A stretch of 64,000 nt of DNA. Origin: Sphingobium sp. WTD-1 (lineage in GTDB: Bacteria; Pseudomonadota; Alphaproteobacteria; Sphingomonadales; Sphingomonadaceae). The stretch spans positions 1,736,001 through 1,800,000 of the forward strand of contig NZ_CP119127.1 in NCBI RefSeq assembly GCF_030128825.1, given 5' to 3'. The notes beneath the pieces are model-generated. The model had not been told where the DNA came from. It did no database searches and saw only the letters and a program-made list of their open reading frames with translations. Shown here piece by piece: positions 51,867 to 60,288 of the stretch. Position 1 is the first letter of the stretch; every line of letters starts with the position of its first letter. Both the position numbers and the translations under genes were made by a program.

Positions 51867-53102
51867 TCAGACCGTCAGGGGCTCGGGCACGGGGGATTTA
51901 TGCATCCGCCCGCCTAGCATGATCATCTTGATATTGGCCGCATCCTGCAGCAAGCGGACGTCCTTCGTCGGATTACCCTCGACCAGCAGCAGGTCGGCGA
52001 GATAGCCAAGCTTCACCTGACCGACCGGCAGGTCCATCAACTCGCCGCCCAGCGTCGTGGCGGCATGCAGCGCCTCGGCCGGGGTGAAGCCATAATAGGT
52101 GACGAAATGCTCCAGGTCGCGGGCGTTGCGGCCATGGGGGTTGAAGGGGAAGCCATAGTCGCCGCCGGGCAGCACGCGCACGCCGCGCGCCTTCAATTTG
52201 GGCACCAATGTCTTTTCCAGTTCCAGCCGCTCGGCCGCGCTCGCCTTCATCGACGCCATATTGATATGGGGCGGCGGATTGGCCTCCAGCGCGGCGACGG
52301 AGACGCCGGGGCCGGGGGCGTAGAAGATGGCGTCCTTCTTTGCCGCCATGGCGTCGATCGCCGCGTCATCGGCAAAGGAGCAATGATAGAGGATGCGGGC
52401 ACCCGCTTCGAGCGCCAGATTGATGGCGCGGGGGCTATAGGCATGGGTGGCGATCCACAGGCCCGCCTCCTTTGCCGCTTCGCCGGCCGCGATCATTTCC
52501 GCGTCGGTGTAGAGTATGTCCTGCGACGATCCGGGCTTGAGCGCATCTTCGCCCGAAACCACCAGCTTCAGAGACTTGACGCCCTCCGCCGCGCAATAGG
52601 CGACGAAGGCGCGCATCGCTTCGGGCCCCCGCCCGTTGAACACATCGCCGGTTTCGACCCCTTCCTCGCCTTCCGGGCTGCGCTCCAGTGTGGAGGGCAC
52701 CAGCCGCGGGCCGGGCGTTTCGCCGGCGGCGATGGCGCGGGCCAGTTCCGGCTCGATCTGATCGCCCAGCGCGCCGGCCGAATAGAGGCTGGTATAGCCA
52801 TGGTCGAGCAGCACACGGGCATTGCGCCAGGCGGCGACCTTCAGCTCCTCGGGCGGCAGGATGAACTGATGATAGATTTTCTCGACCGAACTGCCCCAGG
52901 TCAGATGGGTATGGGCATCGACCATGCCGGGCATCAGCGTCGCGCCCTGGCCGTCGATCACCATGTCGGCCTGTGCCGCATCGATCGCGGCTTCGTCGCG
53001 CAGAATGTCGGCGATGCGATCGCCCTCGATCATGACCGCGCCGGGGAAGGGCGCACTGCCGGTCCCGTCGAAAATCGCAATATTGCGGATCAGCTGCCGC
53101 AC
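51867..53102 (-). CDS. Amidohydrolase-family protein (imidazolonepropionase-like)
   Basis: 411 residues with a GTG start at 53102; GGGAGAG lies just upstream. Amidohydrolase superfamily: metal HxH in PGMVDAHTHLTWGSS, VKSLKLVVSGEDALKPGSSQ (Lys of the bridge region), His in WIATHAYSPRAINLALEAGA and RILYHCSFADDAAI, Asp in VLPGGDYGFPFNPHGRNARD, and LGYLADLLLVEGNPTKDVRL. It may hydrolyse an amide, lactone or C-C bond of a pathway intermediate. It is the first gene of the operon after the LysR gene and 16 bases before the hydroxylase gene. Confidence 0.82.
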   Translation of the reverse strand: MRQLIRNIAIFDGTGSAPFPGAVMIEGDRIADILRDEAAIDAAQADMVIDGQGATLMPGMVDAHTHLTWGSSVEKIYHQFILPPEELKVAAWRNARVLLDHGYTSLYSAGALGDQIEPELARAIAAGETPGPRLVPSTLERSPEGEEGVETGDVFNGRGPEAMRAFVAYCAAEGVKSLKLVVSGEDALKPGSSQDILYTDAEMIAAGEAAKEAGLWIATHAYSPRAINLALEAGARILYHCSFADDAAIDAMAAKKDAIFYAPGPGVSVAALEANPPPHINMASMKASAAERLELEKTLVPKLKARGVRVLPGGDYGFPFNPHGRNARDLEHFVTYYGFTPAEALHAATTLGGELMDLPVGQVKLGYLADLLLVEGNPTKDVRLLQDAANIKMIMLGGRMHKSPVPEPLTV

Positions 53103-53182
53103 GAGGGCTCTCCCGAAGTCTCTTGTTGAATGCCCTTATGCGCCGAATTTATACGCAAGAATAATAATGATTTTTGGGAACG
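53103..53182 (-). promoter_or_regulatory. Promoter region of the amidohydrolase-to-rhamnosidase series
   Basis: The gap between the LysR gene and the amidohydrolase gene is AT-rich (AAGAATAATAATGATTTTTG). It holds a TGCG-N11-CGCA dyad at 53139-53157, the T-N11-A spacing favoured by LysR regulators. The LysR gene ends immediately upstream. Confidence 0.4.
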
Positions 53183-54079
53183 TCATAGCTTGGAGCTATG
53201 GATCATGATGTCCAGCAGCGCCTCGCCCAGCCGCGACAGGCGCGCATCCTTCAGCTTGCGGATGCCGATGCTGCGCTGGAAGGTCGCTTCGCGAATGGCG
53301 ATCGCGCGCAGCACGCCGATCGACAGTTCGGCCGCCGCCACCTTCATCGGCAGGATGGTCAGCCGGCTGCTGTTCCGCACCATGGCCTTGGTCGTCAGCA
53401 GGGAGTCGCACCGGATCACGTCCTGCGGCACCGGCACGCCCGCCGCCATGAACAGCGCGTCGATCTGCCGGCGGAAGGCGCCGCGCGCCTCCGGCAGCAC
53501 CCAGCGCCTGGCCATCATGTCGCGCAGCGACACCTCGGCCGGCAGATGGTCGTTGCGGCGCCCGACCACCAGCGCGAAGGGATCCTGCGCGAAGGTGATT
53601 TCCTCGATCCCCTCGGGCGGCTCCTCCAGCCCCGTGGTGACGAAGGCCAGCTCGATCTCGCCCCGGTGCAGCATGTCGGCCAGGTCATGGTCGGGCCGCT
53701 CCACCGCATGCAGCGCGAAATGGCCCATCTTGTCCTCCAGCCGGCGCACCGCGTCGGGCAGCAGGCTGACGAGGGCGCCCGGCGTGCCGCCGACGCGCAG
53801 CGGCCCGGTCACGCCCGCACGCGCCAGCCGCAATTCCTCCTCCGCGCCGCTGATCAGGCTGTCGACCGCCTCCGCCCGGCGCAGCAGCACCTCGCCCTCC
53901 GGCGTCAGGCTGATGCCGCTGCGCGACCGGGCGAACAAGGCCGCGCCGACCGACTGTTCCAGTTGCGCGATCGCATTGGACACCGATGGCTGGGAGATGT
54001 TGAGCAGCCGCGCGCCGCCGCTGATCGAATTGGCACGGCAGACGGCGAGGAAGGTGCGAAGCGCGCGGGGATCGATCAT
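53183..54079 (-). CDS. LysR-type regulator, probable controller of the downstream catabolic operon
   Basis: 298 residues from the ATG at 54079. Winged helix at 1-60 (DPRALRTFLAVCRANSISGG, ARLLNISQPSVSNAIAQLEQ) and co-inducer domain from about 90 (GPLRVGGTPGALVSLLPDAV). The same-strand position directly before the amidohydrolase/hydroxylase/dioxygenase operon is that of a pathway activator, comparable to FdeR of Herbaspirillum, which responds to flavonoids. Direct comparison with FdeR is needed. The protein lacks the second winged helix seen in the ligR-type gene at 32.7 kb. Confidence 0.85.
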   Translation of the reverse strand: MIDPRALRTFLAVCRANSISGGARLLNISQPSVSNAIAQLEQSVGAALFARSRSGISLTPEGEVLLRRAEAVDSLISGAEEELRLARAGVTGPLRVGGTPGALVSLLPDAVRRLEDKMGHFALHAVERPDHDLADMLHRGEIELAFVTTGLEEPPEGIEEITFAQDPFALVVGRRNDHLPAEVSLRDMMARRWVLPEARGAFRRQIDALFMAAGVPVPQDVIRCDSLLTTKAMVRNSSRLTILPMKVAAAELSIGVLRAIAIREATFQRSIGIRKLKDARLSRLGEALLDIMIHSSKL

Positions 54080-54121
54080 CGGCCTAGATAGCCCGACCAT
54101 CGCCGCGCACAACAAGACAAT

Positions 54122-54730
54122 CTAGCGGTCGGTGCCGCTCGCCTCCCGCACCAGGGCGATCAGCGCGGCGGGACTGCTGGCGCCGGTCTTGGCGACGATC
54201 GCGGCGCGATGGTCCTCGATCGTCTTGGGACTCAGCGACAGGGCGGCGGCGACCATCTTGTTGCTCATCCCCTGGGCCAGGCAGTGCAGCACCTCGCGCT
54301 CGCGCGGGGTCAGCGGCGCCAGCCGGGCCAGCGCCCCGCGCCGCTGCCGGCTCCAGCGTGCGCCCTCGGCCACCGCCGTCAGCAGCCGCCCCTCGTCGAT
54401 CGGCTTTTCCAGATAGTCGAGCCCGCCATAGCGGCGCACCGAATCCACCGCGCTGCTGGTGGTCGGCCAGGCGGTCATGAAGATGATCGCCACCGCCGGA
54501 TCCTGCGCCCGCATCCGCTCGGCAAAGGCAAAGCCGTCCATGTCCGCCATCATCACGTCGGTGACCAGGCAATGGGCTGGCTCGTCGGCTTGCGCTGCCA
54601 GCATGGCCTTGGGCGTGTCGAACGCCTGGGTGCGATAGCCGTGCCGGCCCAGCAGCCGCGCCACTGCCCGGCCCAGATCAGGATCGTCATCGACCACATG
54701 GATGATGGCGGGATCGGCCGGGTCAGTCAT
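54122..54730 (-). CDS. FixJ/NarL-type response regulator
   Basis: 202 residues. Receiver domain 1-120 with the phosphoacceptor Asp in LVTDVMMADMDGFAFA, Asp pair in IIHVVDDDPDLGRAVARLLG, Thr in IIFMTAWPTTSSAVDSVRRY and Lys in LDYLEKPIDEGRLL. A LuxR-type HTH follows at about 140-200 (LTPREREVLHCLAQGMSNKM, VAAALSLSPKTIEDHRAAIV). It overlaps the histidine kinase gene upstream by 8 bases, a standard two-component pair. Targets unknown; flagellin and the catabolic locus are the neighbours. Confidence 0.88.
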   Translation of the reverse strand: MTDPADPAIIHVVDDDPDLGRAVARLLGRHGYRTQAFDTPKAMLAAQADEPAHCLVTDVMMADMDGFAFAERMRAQDPAVAIIFMTAWPTTSSAVDSVRRYGGLDYLEKPIDEGRLLTAVAEGARWSRQRRGALARLAPLTPREREVLHCLAQGMSNKMVAAALSLSPKTIEDHRAAIVAKTGASSPAALIALVREASGTDR

Positions 54731-56333
54731 GGCTGGGTTCCGTGCGGGGCAGGGACAGGCTGGCGCGCGCGCGGCCCTGCGCGATGTCGCGGGTCAGCGT
54801 GCCGCCATGGGCGTCGGCGATGGCACGCGCCACCAGCAGGCCGATGCCCATGCCGCCATAGTCGGGGGAGGGGGAAGGAACCGGGTTGGCGACATGGATC
54901 GTCACCTGATCGGCCCGGCTTTCCACGCCGATCTCGATGGTCGATCCGGGTGCCGCCAGCATCGCGTTGCGTAGCAGGTTGAGCAATATCTGGGTTAGTT
55001 CGATCTCATGCCCGGTGACCCGCAACCGCGCATCCATCGGCGGCAGGCTGATGGCGCAGCCCAGGCTGCGCGCCTCGCCGCCGACCATGCCGGCACAGTC
55101 GCGCAGCATCTGGCCGACGATGATCGGCGATGGCTCGTCGACGGCGCGTCCGCCAAAGCTGCGCAACCGTCGCACCATGTCGGCCAGCAAAGCCGCCTTG
55201 CGATCGACCAGCTCGATGCTCTCGCGCATCTCCGTCGGGTCGGGCTGCGGATCGCGCGACAGGGCGGACAGATGCCGGGTCTCGATCGCCAGCGTCGATA
55301 GCGGCTGGCTGATCTCGTGGATGATCGCCACCGACATGGCGCGCAGCGTCTTGAGCCGTTCGGCCTGGAACAGGATGCGGTCGCGCCGGGCGATATCCTC
55401 GCGGGCGCGGATTTGCGCCTCGGCAAAGCTGCCGGCGAGATAGGTGGCGATCGCCATGGCGGCGAGGCCCATGTGCAGCGCGAAGCGGGTGGCGCTGGCC
55501 GACAATGGCGCCGACCAGGGCAGGATGATCGCGGCCGACAGGATGATCGCGATCCAGGCGCCCAGCCGGCCACAGCGCAGCCCCGCCCAGATCGCACCGA
55601 TCAGCACCGGGGTGATGGCGATCTGCGGCTCGACCCGTGCCAGACCCCAGGCGAGCAGCCAGCCAAAGGCGAAGACGCTTGCCGCCTCGATCGCGCGGCC
55701 GCGGCCGATCGGCATCAGCCGCCGTGTCCCTTCGTCGCGCGTGTCGATCCACAGCAGGGGCGGCGCGACCAGCAGCACGCCCAGCAGATCGCCGACCAGG
55801 AAGGCCGCGATCGTGGTCGCCACCGGCTGGGTCGGCAGGCTGCTCGACACGCCGGGCCATTGCCATTCCCAGAAACCGGCGGTGAAGGAGGCGAGGGTCG
55901 GCGCCAGCACCGCGGCCAGGCCGAAGGGCATTGGCGCGATCGCCAGCTCCGACCGGCTGCGCCGCTCGATGAAGCGTGCCAGTGCGATCATCAGGCCATA
56001 GGCGACGGGCGCGCGTGCTACCCCACCCAACTGATTGAGATATTCGGGGCCGCCCGGCAGGATTGTCCCGGTCAGCGACTGGATCACGCATTCCTCGATC
56101 ATCAGGACCGGCGTGTAGCGCGCGCCGATCCGCCACAGCAGCGCCAGCCGCACGCCGGCGGCGGGATACCAGAGGCTGAAGAAATGGGCGCCGCCCCACG
56201 GGCTGGCCGCCATATGCGCCAGCTTGAACGCGAAGGGATAGGCCAGCAGCAGCGCCACCAGCCGCCAGTCGATGGCGCGTGCCTCCAGGCGGAAAGGGTG
56301 CGGCTGGGCGCTCATGGGGGACATGGTGGCCAT
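54723..56333 (-). CDS. MASE1-domain sensor histidine kinase
   Basis: 536 residues. The first 310 residues are a MASE1-type integral-membrane sensor with about eight helices (for example WRLVALLLAYPFAFKLAHMA, AIWAGLRCGRLGAWIAIILS). The HisKA box has the phospho-His in MSVAIIHEISQPLSTLAIET. The HATPase domain has ILLNLLRNAMLAAPGSTIEI (N box) and GGMGIGLLVARAIADAHGGT (G2). The H-box motif HEISQPL is typical of the FixL/TodS-like kinase family paired with FixJ regulators. The response-regulator gene overlaps its end. Stimulus unknown. Confidence 0.85.
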   Translation of the reverse strand: MATMSPMSAQPHPFRLEARAIDWRLVALLLAYPFAFKLAHMAASPWGGAHFFSLWYPAAGVRLALLWRIGARYTPVLMIEECVIQSLTGTILPGGPEYLNQLGGVARAPVAYGLMIALARFIERRSRSELAIAPMPFGLAAVLAPTLASFTAGFWEWQWPGVSSSLPTQPVATTIAAFLVGDLLGVLLVAPPLLWIDTRDEGTRRLMPIGRGRAIEAASVFAFGWLLAWGLARVEPQIAITPVLIGAIWAGLRCGRLGAWIAIILSAAIILPWSAPLSASATRFALHMGLAAMAIATYLAGSFAEAQIRAREDIARRDRILFQAERLKTLRAMSVAIIHEISQPLSTLAIETRHLSALSRDPQPDPTEMRESIELVDRKAALLADMVRRLRSFGGRAVDEPSPIIVGQMLRDCAGMVGGEARSLGCAISLPPMDARLRVTGHEIELTQILLNLLRNAMLAAPGSTIEIGVESRADQVTIHVANPVPSPSPDYGGMGIGLLVARAIADAHGGTLTRDIAQGRARASLSLPRTEPSHD

Positions 56334-56395
56334 GGCCCTGTCCTAGCCCGGATCACCCGCCTGCCAAGCCGGGAAATTCCCTGCCGTTTCAATCT

Positions 56396-56416
56396 TATCC
56401 GGGAATTAACCGGATA
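56396..56416. promoter_or_regulatory. Inverted repeat in the kinase/flagellin divergent region
   Basis: TATCCGG (56396-56402) and CCGGATA (56410-56416) are exact inverted copies around GAATTAA. A second, weaker pair GGCAAC (56461-56466)/GTTGCC (56475-56480) lies closer to flagellin. The region (56334-56559) separates the divergent kinase and flagellin genes and may hold regulator sites for either. Confidence 0.4.
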
Positions 56417-56559
56417 GGCCGGGGGCTGCCGCGCCGCCATCACGGGCTGGACCGTTTGGGGGCAACGCCTTTCGGTTGCCGGGCGGCGCATTGCGACCCG
56501 CGTCGCCCGGTCCCACAGACGCCGGGATCTTCCTGCCTGGCATGGATGGAGGACATCCC

Positions 56560-57648
56560 ATGAGCGTGATCGGAACCAACAGCGCGGCGCTGCGCGCGCA
56601 GCGGGCGATCGAGGCGGCCACCAAGGCCCAGGGCCAGGCAAGCGAGAAATTGTCGACCGGCAAGCGGATCAATTCGGCCAAGGATGATGCGGCCGGCATG
56701 GCTATCGCCCAGACCATGACCAGCCAGCTGCGCGGCATGGAAGTGGCCAAGCGCAACGCGGCCGACGCCATATCGCTGACCCAGACCGCCGAAGGCGTGT
56801 TGGGTGAGGTTCAGAACAGCCTGCAGCGCATGCGCGAACTGACGCTTCAGGCGGCCAATGGCGTCAACCGGCCCGAGGATCGCGCCGCACTCCAGACCGA
56901 AATGGACCAGACCGTCGCCCATATCAACGCGCTGCTGCAGAATAGCGAATTCAACGGCGTGAACCTGTTTTCGAACACGGCGCAAGGGACGGCGGCCCGC
57001 GATTATAATGCGGATGGCGATCTGCTCGATTTCAACGGCTATGTGTATTATCGCAACGAACTCGACCACAGTGCAGGCAGCACCGTCATCAATGTCCAGG
57101 CGGGCGCCAATGCGACGGACAATGTCGCCATCACCCTGCCGACCCTGCGCAGCAACAGCGACGATTTCACCCTGCTGGGCACCGACCTTGCGGTGAACGG
57201 CACGATGCGCTTCGTGGGCATCAGCAATATCGACCTGACACTGGACTATGATGTCGGCGTGGCCGCCGTCCATCGCACCAATGATCTGGGCAGCACCGGC
57301 TGGATGGACCCGGAAGGCTATGTCGCCTTTACCGATTCCGATTATAAATCCTACGCCCAGATCGGCGTGACCGCGCAGCAGGGGCTGGCGGTGATCGACG
57401 CGGCGCTGGCGCAGATTTCGACCGCCCGCGTCAATCTGGGCGCGGCGCAGAGCCGGCTGGAATCCATCTCAAGCCAGCTCGACACCAATATCGTCAACCT
57501 CACCGATGCCCGCTCGCGGATCGAGGATGCGGACTTCTCCACCGAATCCACCGCCCTCGCCAAGAGCCAGATCCTGTCGCAGGCGGCAACGGCGATGCTG
57601 GCCCAGGCCAATGCCCGGCAACAGGATGTGCTGAAACTGCTCGAATGA
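56560..57648 (+). CDS. Flagellin
   Basis: 362 residues from the ATG at 56560, preceded by GGAGGAC at ideal spacing. Both conserved terminal domains are complete: N-terminal SVIGTNSAALRAQRAIEAAT and LSTGKRINSAKDDAAGMAIA, QSLTQTAEGVL-like DAISLTQTAEGVLGEVQNSL; C-terminal VNLGAAQSRLESISSQLDTN and DARSRIEDADFSTESTALAK. The central variable region is of moderate length (roughly 140-270). It forms the flagellar filament after type III export. No other flagellar gene is in the window; it sits alone between a two-component system and a deacetylase gene. Confidence 0.92.
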   Translation: MSVIGTNSAALRAQRAIEAATKAQGQASEKLSTGKRINSAKDDAAGMAIAQTMTSQLRGMEVAKRNAADAISLTQTAEGVLGEVQNSLQRMRELTLQAANGVNRPEDRAALQTEMDQTVAHINALLQNSEFNGVNLFSNTAQGTAARDYNADGDLLDFNGYVYYRNELDHSAGSTVINVQAGANATDNVAITLPTLRSNSDDFTLLGTDLAVNGTMRFVGISNIDLTLDYDVGVAAVHRTNDLGSTGWMDPEGYVAFTDSDYKSYAQIGVTAQQGLAVIDAALAQISTARVNLGAAQSRLESISSQLDTNIVNLTDARSRIEDADFSTESTALAKSQILSQAATAMLAQANARQQDVLKLLE

Positions 57649-57699
57649 TCCGCGCGGCCGGGCTAGGACCGCTGCGGACATTCAGCGGGAGAGGCGGAG

Positions 57700-58629
57700 A
57701 TGATCAAGCGGGCCATGGCCCTTTGCCTGCTGCTGGGCAGCGCGGCGGCGGCGCAGGCGGGCGATCCGCCCCGGTTCGATGTCGCGATCACGGTCGATGA
57801 TCTGCCCGCCCATGGCCAGTTGCCGCCCGGCACCACCCGCGCCGATATCGCCCGCCGCTTCCTCGCGACCCTGAAGGCGCATCATGTCGCGCAGGCCTAT
57901 GGCTTCGTCAATGCGCGCGGACTGGCGGACGATCCGGCGTCGGAGGCGGTACTGACGCTCTGGCGCAAGGCCGGCTATTCGCTCGCCAACCACACTTATA
58001 GCCATTTGAATCTCGACGGCGCACCCTCGCTCGACGCCTGGCAGGCGGATGTGGTCGCGGGCGAGCCGGCGCTGGAACAGCATATGGGGAAAGGGGACTG
58101 GCACTGGCTGCGCTTCCCCAACCTGTCGAGCGGCAAGGATGTGACCCGCCATGACGGCGCCGCCGCCTTTCTGAAACAGCGCGGCTATCGCATTGCCAGC
58201 GTCAGCCTGGCTTTCGAGGACTGGGATTATAGCGACGCCTATGCCCGCTGCCGCGCGCAGGACGACGATCGCATGATCGCGGCGATGAAGCGCCACTATC
58301 TGGCCGTGGTCGATCAGGCGATCGCGCGGGCAAAGGCCAATGCCCAGCGCGTCCATGGCCGCCCGATCCCGCATGTGCTGCTGCTCCATGTCGGCGCCTG
58401 GACCGCCGACACCCTGCCCGATGTCATGGCCCGGCTCGACGCCGCCGGCGCGCGCTATATCCCGCTCGCGCAGGCGGAGGCCGACCCGGCCTATGCGCAG
58501 GCCGAAGCCCTGCCGGGCGGCGGCGGCATCATCGAACGGGTGGCGCAGGCGCAGGGCATCGCGCTCCCCGCCGATAGCGCGCCGTCACTGGAAATCGACC
58601 TGCGCCAGGCCTGCCGCACGCCCGGCTGA
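57700..58629 (+). CDS. Exported polysaccharide deacetylase-family protein
   Basis: 309 residues with signal peptide (KRAMALCLLLGSAAAAQA). NodB-type deacetylase fold: first motif DVAITVDDLPAHG (catalytic and metal Asp pair), second motif SLANHTYSHLNLD (His-x3-5-His metal ligands) near residue 105, then WLRFPNLSSGKD and HVLLLHVGAWTADTLPDVMA for the later motifs. Such enzymes remove N- or O-acetyl groups from peptidoglycan, chitin oligomers or exopolysaccharide. Ribosome-binding site GGAGAGGCGGAG. Possibly in one unit with the beta-helix protein 37 bases downstream. Confidence 0.85.
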   Translation: MIKRAMALCLLLGSAAAAQAGDPPRFDVAITVDDLPAHGQLPPGTTRADIARRFLATLKAHHVAQAYGFVNARGLADDPASEAVLTLWRKAGYSLANHTYSHLNLDGAPSLDAWQADVVAGEPALEQHMGKGDWHWLRFPNLSSGKDVTRHDGAAAFLKQRGYRIASVSLAFEDWDYSDAYARCRAQDDDRMIAAMKRHYLAVVDQAIARAKANAQRVHGRPIPHVLLLHVGAWTADTLPDVMARLDAAGARYIPLAQAEADPAYAQAEALPGGGGIIERVAQAQGIALPADSAPSLEIDLRQACRTPG

Positions 58630-58666
58630 GGCGACTTCACCTTGCATTCAGCGCGCGACCGATAGA

Positions 58667-60238
58667 ATGGCGCGCAATATGATCATGGGTAAAAGCCGGC
58701 ATGGCCGGGCGCTGACAATCTTCCTGCCTTTCCTGGTCCTGACTGCGGGTGCGACATCGGCGGCGCAGGCGACGACCTATTATGTCAACAGCGCCACCGG
58801 CAATGATCGCGCCGCCGGCACCACCGCCGACCAGCCCTGGCGCAGCCTGGCGCGGGTGCGCGACTATCCGCTGATGCCGGGTGATCAGGTGCTGCTGATG
58901 GCCGGATCGCGCTGGCAGGAGCCGCTGACCATCACCCGATCGGGCCGTTCCGGCGCGCCGATCAGCGTCGCCGCCTTCGGCGCTGGCGCACGGCCGCGCA
59001 TCGACGCCGGCGGCGTCTCTCCCCATGGCGTGGGCGTCATCAACGCAGAATATGTCAGCGTCAGCGGGCTGGAAGTCACCAACGACAATCCCGCCCCGGC
59101 CCGGCGTTTCGGCGTGCTGGTCTCGGCGATCGACCGGGGCGTGACGCGCGGTATCCGCATCAGCGACATGTATATCCATGACGTGCGCGGCGTGAATGAT
59201 CGCAAGGATAATGGCGGCATCGTCTTCAGCGCGACCGGCAAGAAGCTGCCGACCCGCTTCCAGGATCTGGTGATCGAACGCAATATCGTCTGGAAGGTCG
59301 ACCGGTCCGGCATTGCCGGCATCGCCGACCGGATCAGCGCGAAGGACTGGTTCCCCAGCGAAAAGATCGTGATCCGCGACAATCTGGTCGAGGATATTGG
59401 CGGCGACGGCATCGTCCCGCGCGGCACGGACGGCGCGCTGATCGAACATAATATCGTGCGCTATGCCGGTGCCCGTGCGCCCGGCTATAATGCCGGCATC
59501 TGGCAGTGGAGCACCGACAACAGCCTGATCCAGCTCAACGAGGCCGCCTATACCCGCACCCGCTATGACGGGCAGGGCTTCGACAGCGACTTCAATTCGC
59601 GCCGCACGACATTGCTCTACAATTACAGCCACGACAATGCCGGCGGCTTCCTGCTGATCTGTTCGCCCGGCCGCAACGACAAGGATAATCTGGGCAATCG
59701 CGGCACCGTCGCGCGCTATAATGTCAGCCGCAACGACGCGCTGCGTATCTTCCAGCTCGCCGGTAATGTCTCCGACGTGCTGGTGGAGAAGAATGTGATT
59801 CATGTCGGCAAGGGCATGGATGTGCAGATGGTGGTGGCGACCAACTGGGATGGCTGGGCGCAGGATGTCCGCATCGTCGAAAATGACTTCAAGGTGGCCG
59901 GCACCGCTCGCTATGGCAGCGAAAGCGGCCGGTCAGGCCCCGATTACCTCATCAAGGCGGGCTTCGCCCCGGCCCAATATATCCGCTTCCGCGACAATCG
60001 TTACTGGGGCAGCCATGTCGACCTGCCGGCCGAGGCGGCGGGCGACGTGATCCCGCCCTATCTTGATCAGCCCGCCGACTGGCAGGTGCCGGTGTTCGAC
60101 CCGGCCAGGGCGGAGGGCTTTCCCGAATTCATCGCCCGGCACCGCGCCTGGATGCTGGCGATGCTGCAACGCGAACTGGGCCAGGCGGTGCAGCCGCGCC
60201 AGCCGCGCCGCATCTCCATCTTCGAAGCGCGCCGCTGA
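58667..60238 (+). CDS. Secreted right-handed parallel beta-helix protein
   Basis: 523 residues from the ATG at 58667 (further ATGs at 58679 and 58685). A signal peptide (ALTIFLPFLVLTAGATSAAQ) is followed by TTYYVNSATGNDRAAGTTAD and a DUF1565-like start (QPWRSLARVRDYPLMPGDQV). Many beta-helix rungs follow, with repeated INAEYVSVSGLEVTND, DLVIERNIVWKVDRSGI, VEDIGGDGIVPRGTDGALIE and NYSHDNAGGFLLICSPGRND. The fold is that of polysaccharide lyases and tailspike-like glycosidases. No lyase catalytic motif can be named. It may act on exopolysaccharide with the upstream deacetylase. Confidence 0.8.
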   Translation: MARNMIMGKSRHGRALTIFLPFLVLTAGATSAAQATTYYVNSATGNDRAAGTTADQPWRSLARVRDYPLMPGDQVLLMAGSRWQEPLTITRSGRSGAPISVAAFGAGARPRIDAGGVSPHGVGVINAEYVSVSGLEVTNDNPAPARRFGVLVSAIDRGVTRGIRISDMYIHDVRGVNDRKDNGGIVFSATGKKLPTRFQDLVIERNIVWKVDRSGIAGIADRISAKDWFPSEKIVIRDNLVEDIGGDGIVPRGTDGALIEHNIVRYAGARAPGYNAGIWQWSTDNSLIQLNEAAYTRTRYDGQGFDSDFNSRRTTLLYNYSHDNAGGFLLICSPGRNDKDNLGNRGTVARYNVSRNDALRIFQLAGNVSDVLVEKNVIHVGKGMDVQMVVATNWDGWAQDVRIVENDFKVAGTARYGSESGRSGPDYLIKAGFAPAQYIRFRDNRYWGSHVDLPAEAAGDVIPPYLDQPADWQVPVFDPARAEGFPEFIARHRAWMLAMLQRELGQAVQPRQPRRISIFEARR

Positions 60239-60288
60239 TCGGCGGCGCGGGCGGCATGCACCGCCCGCGCCCGGCCATCACCTGCCCG

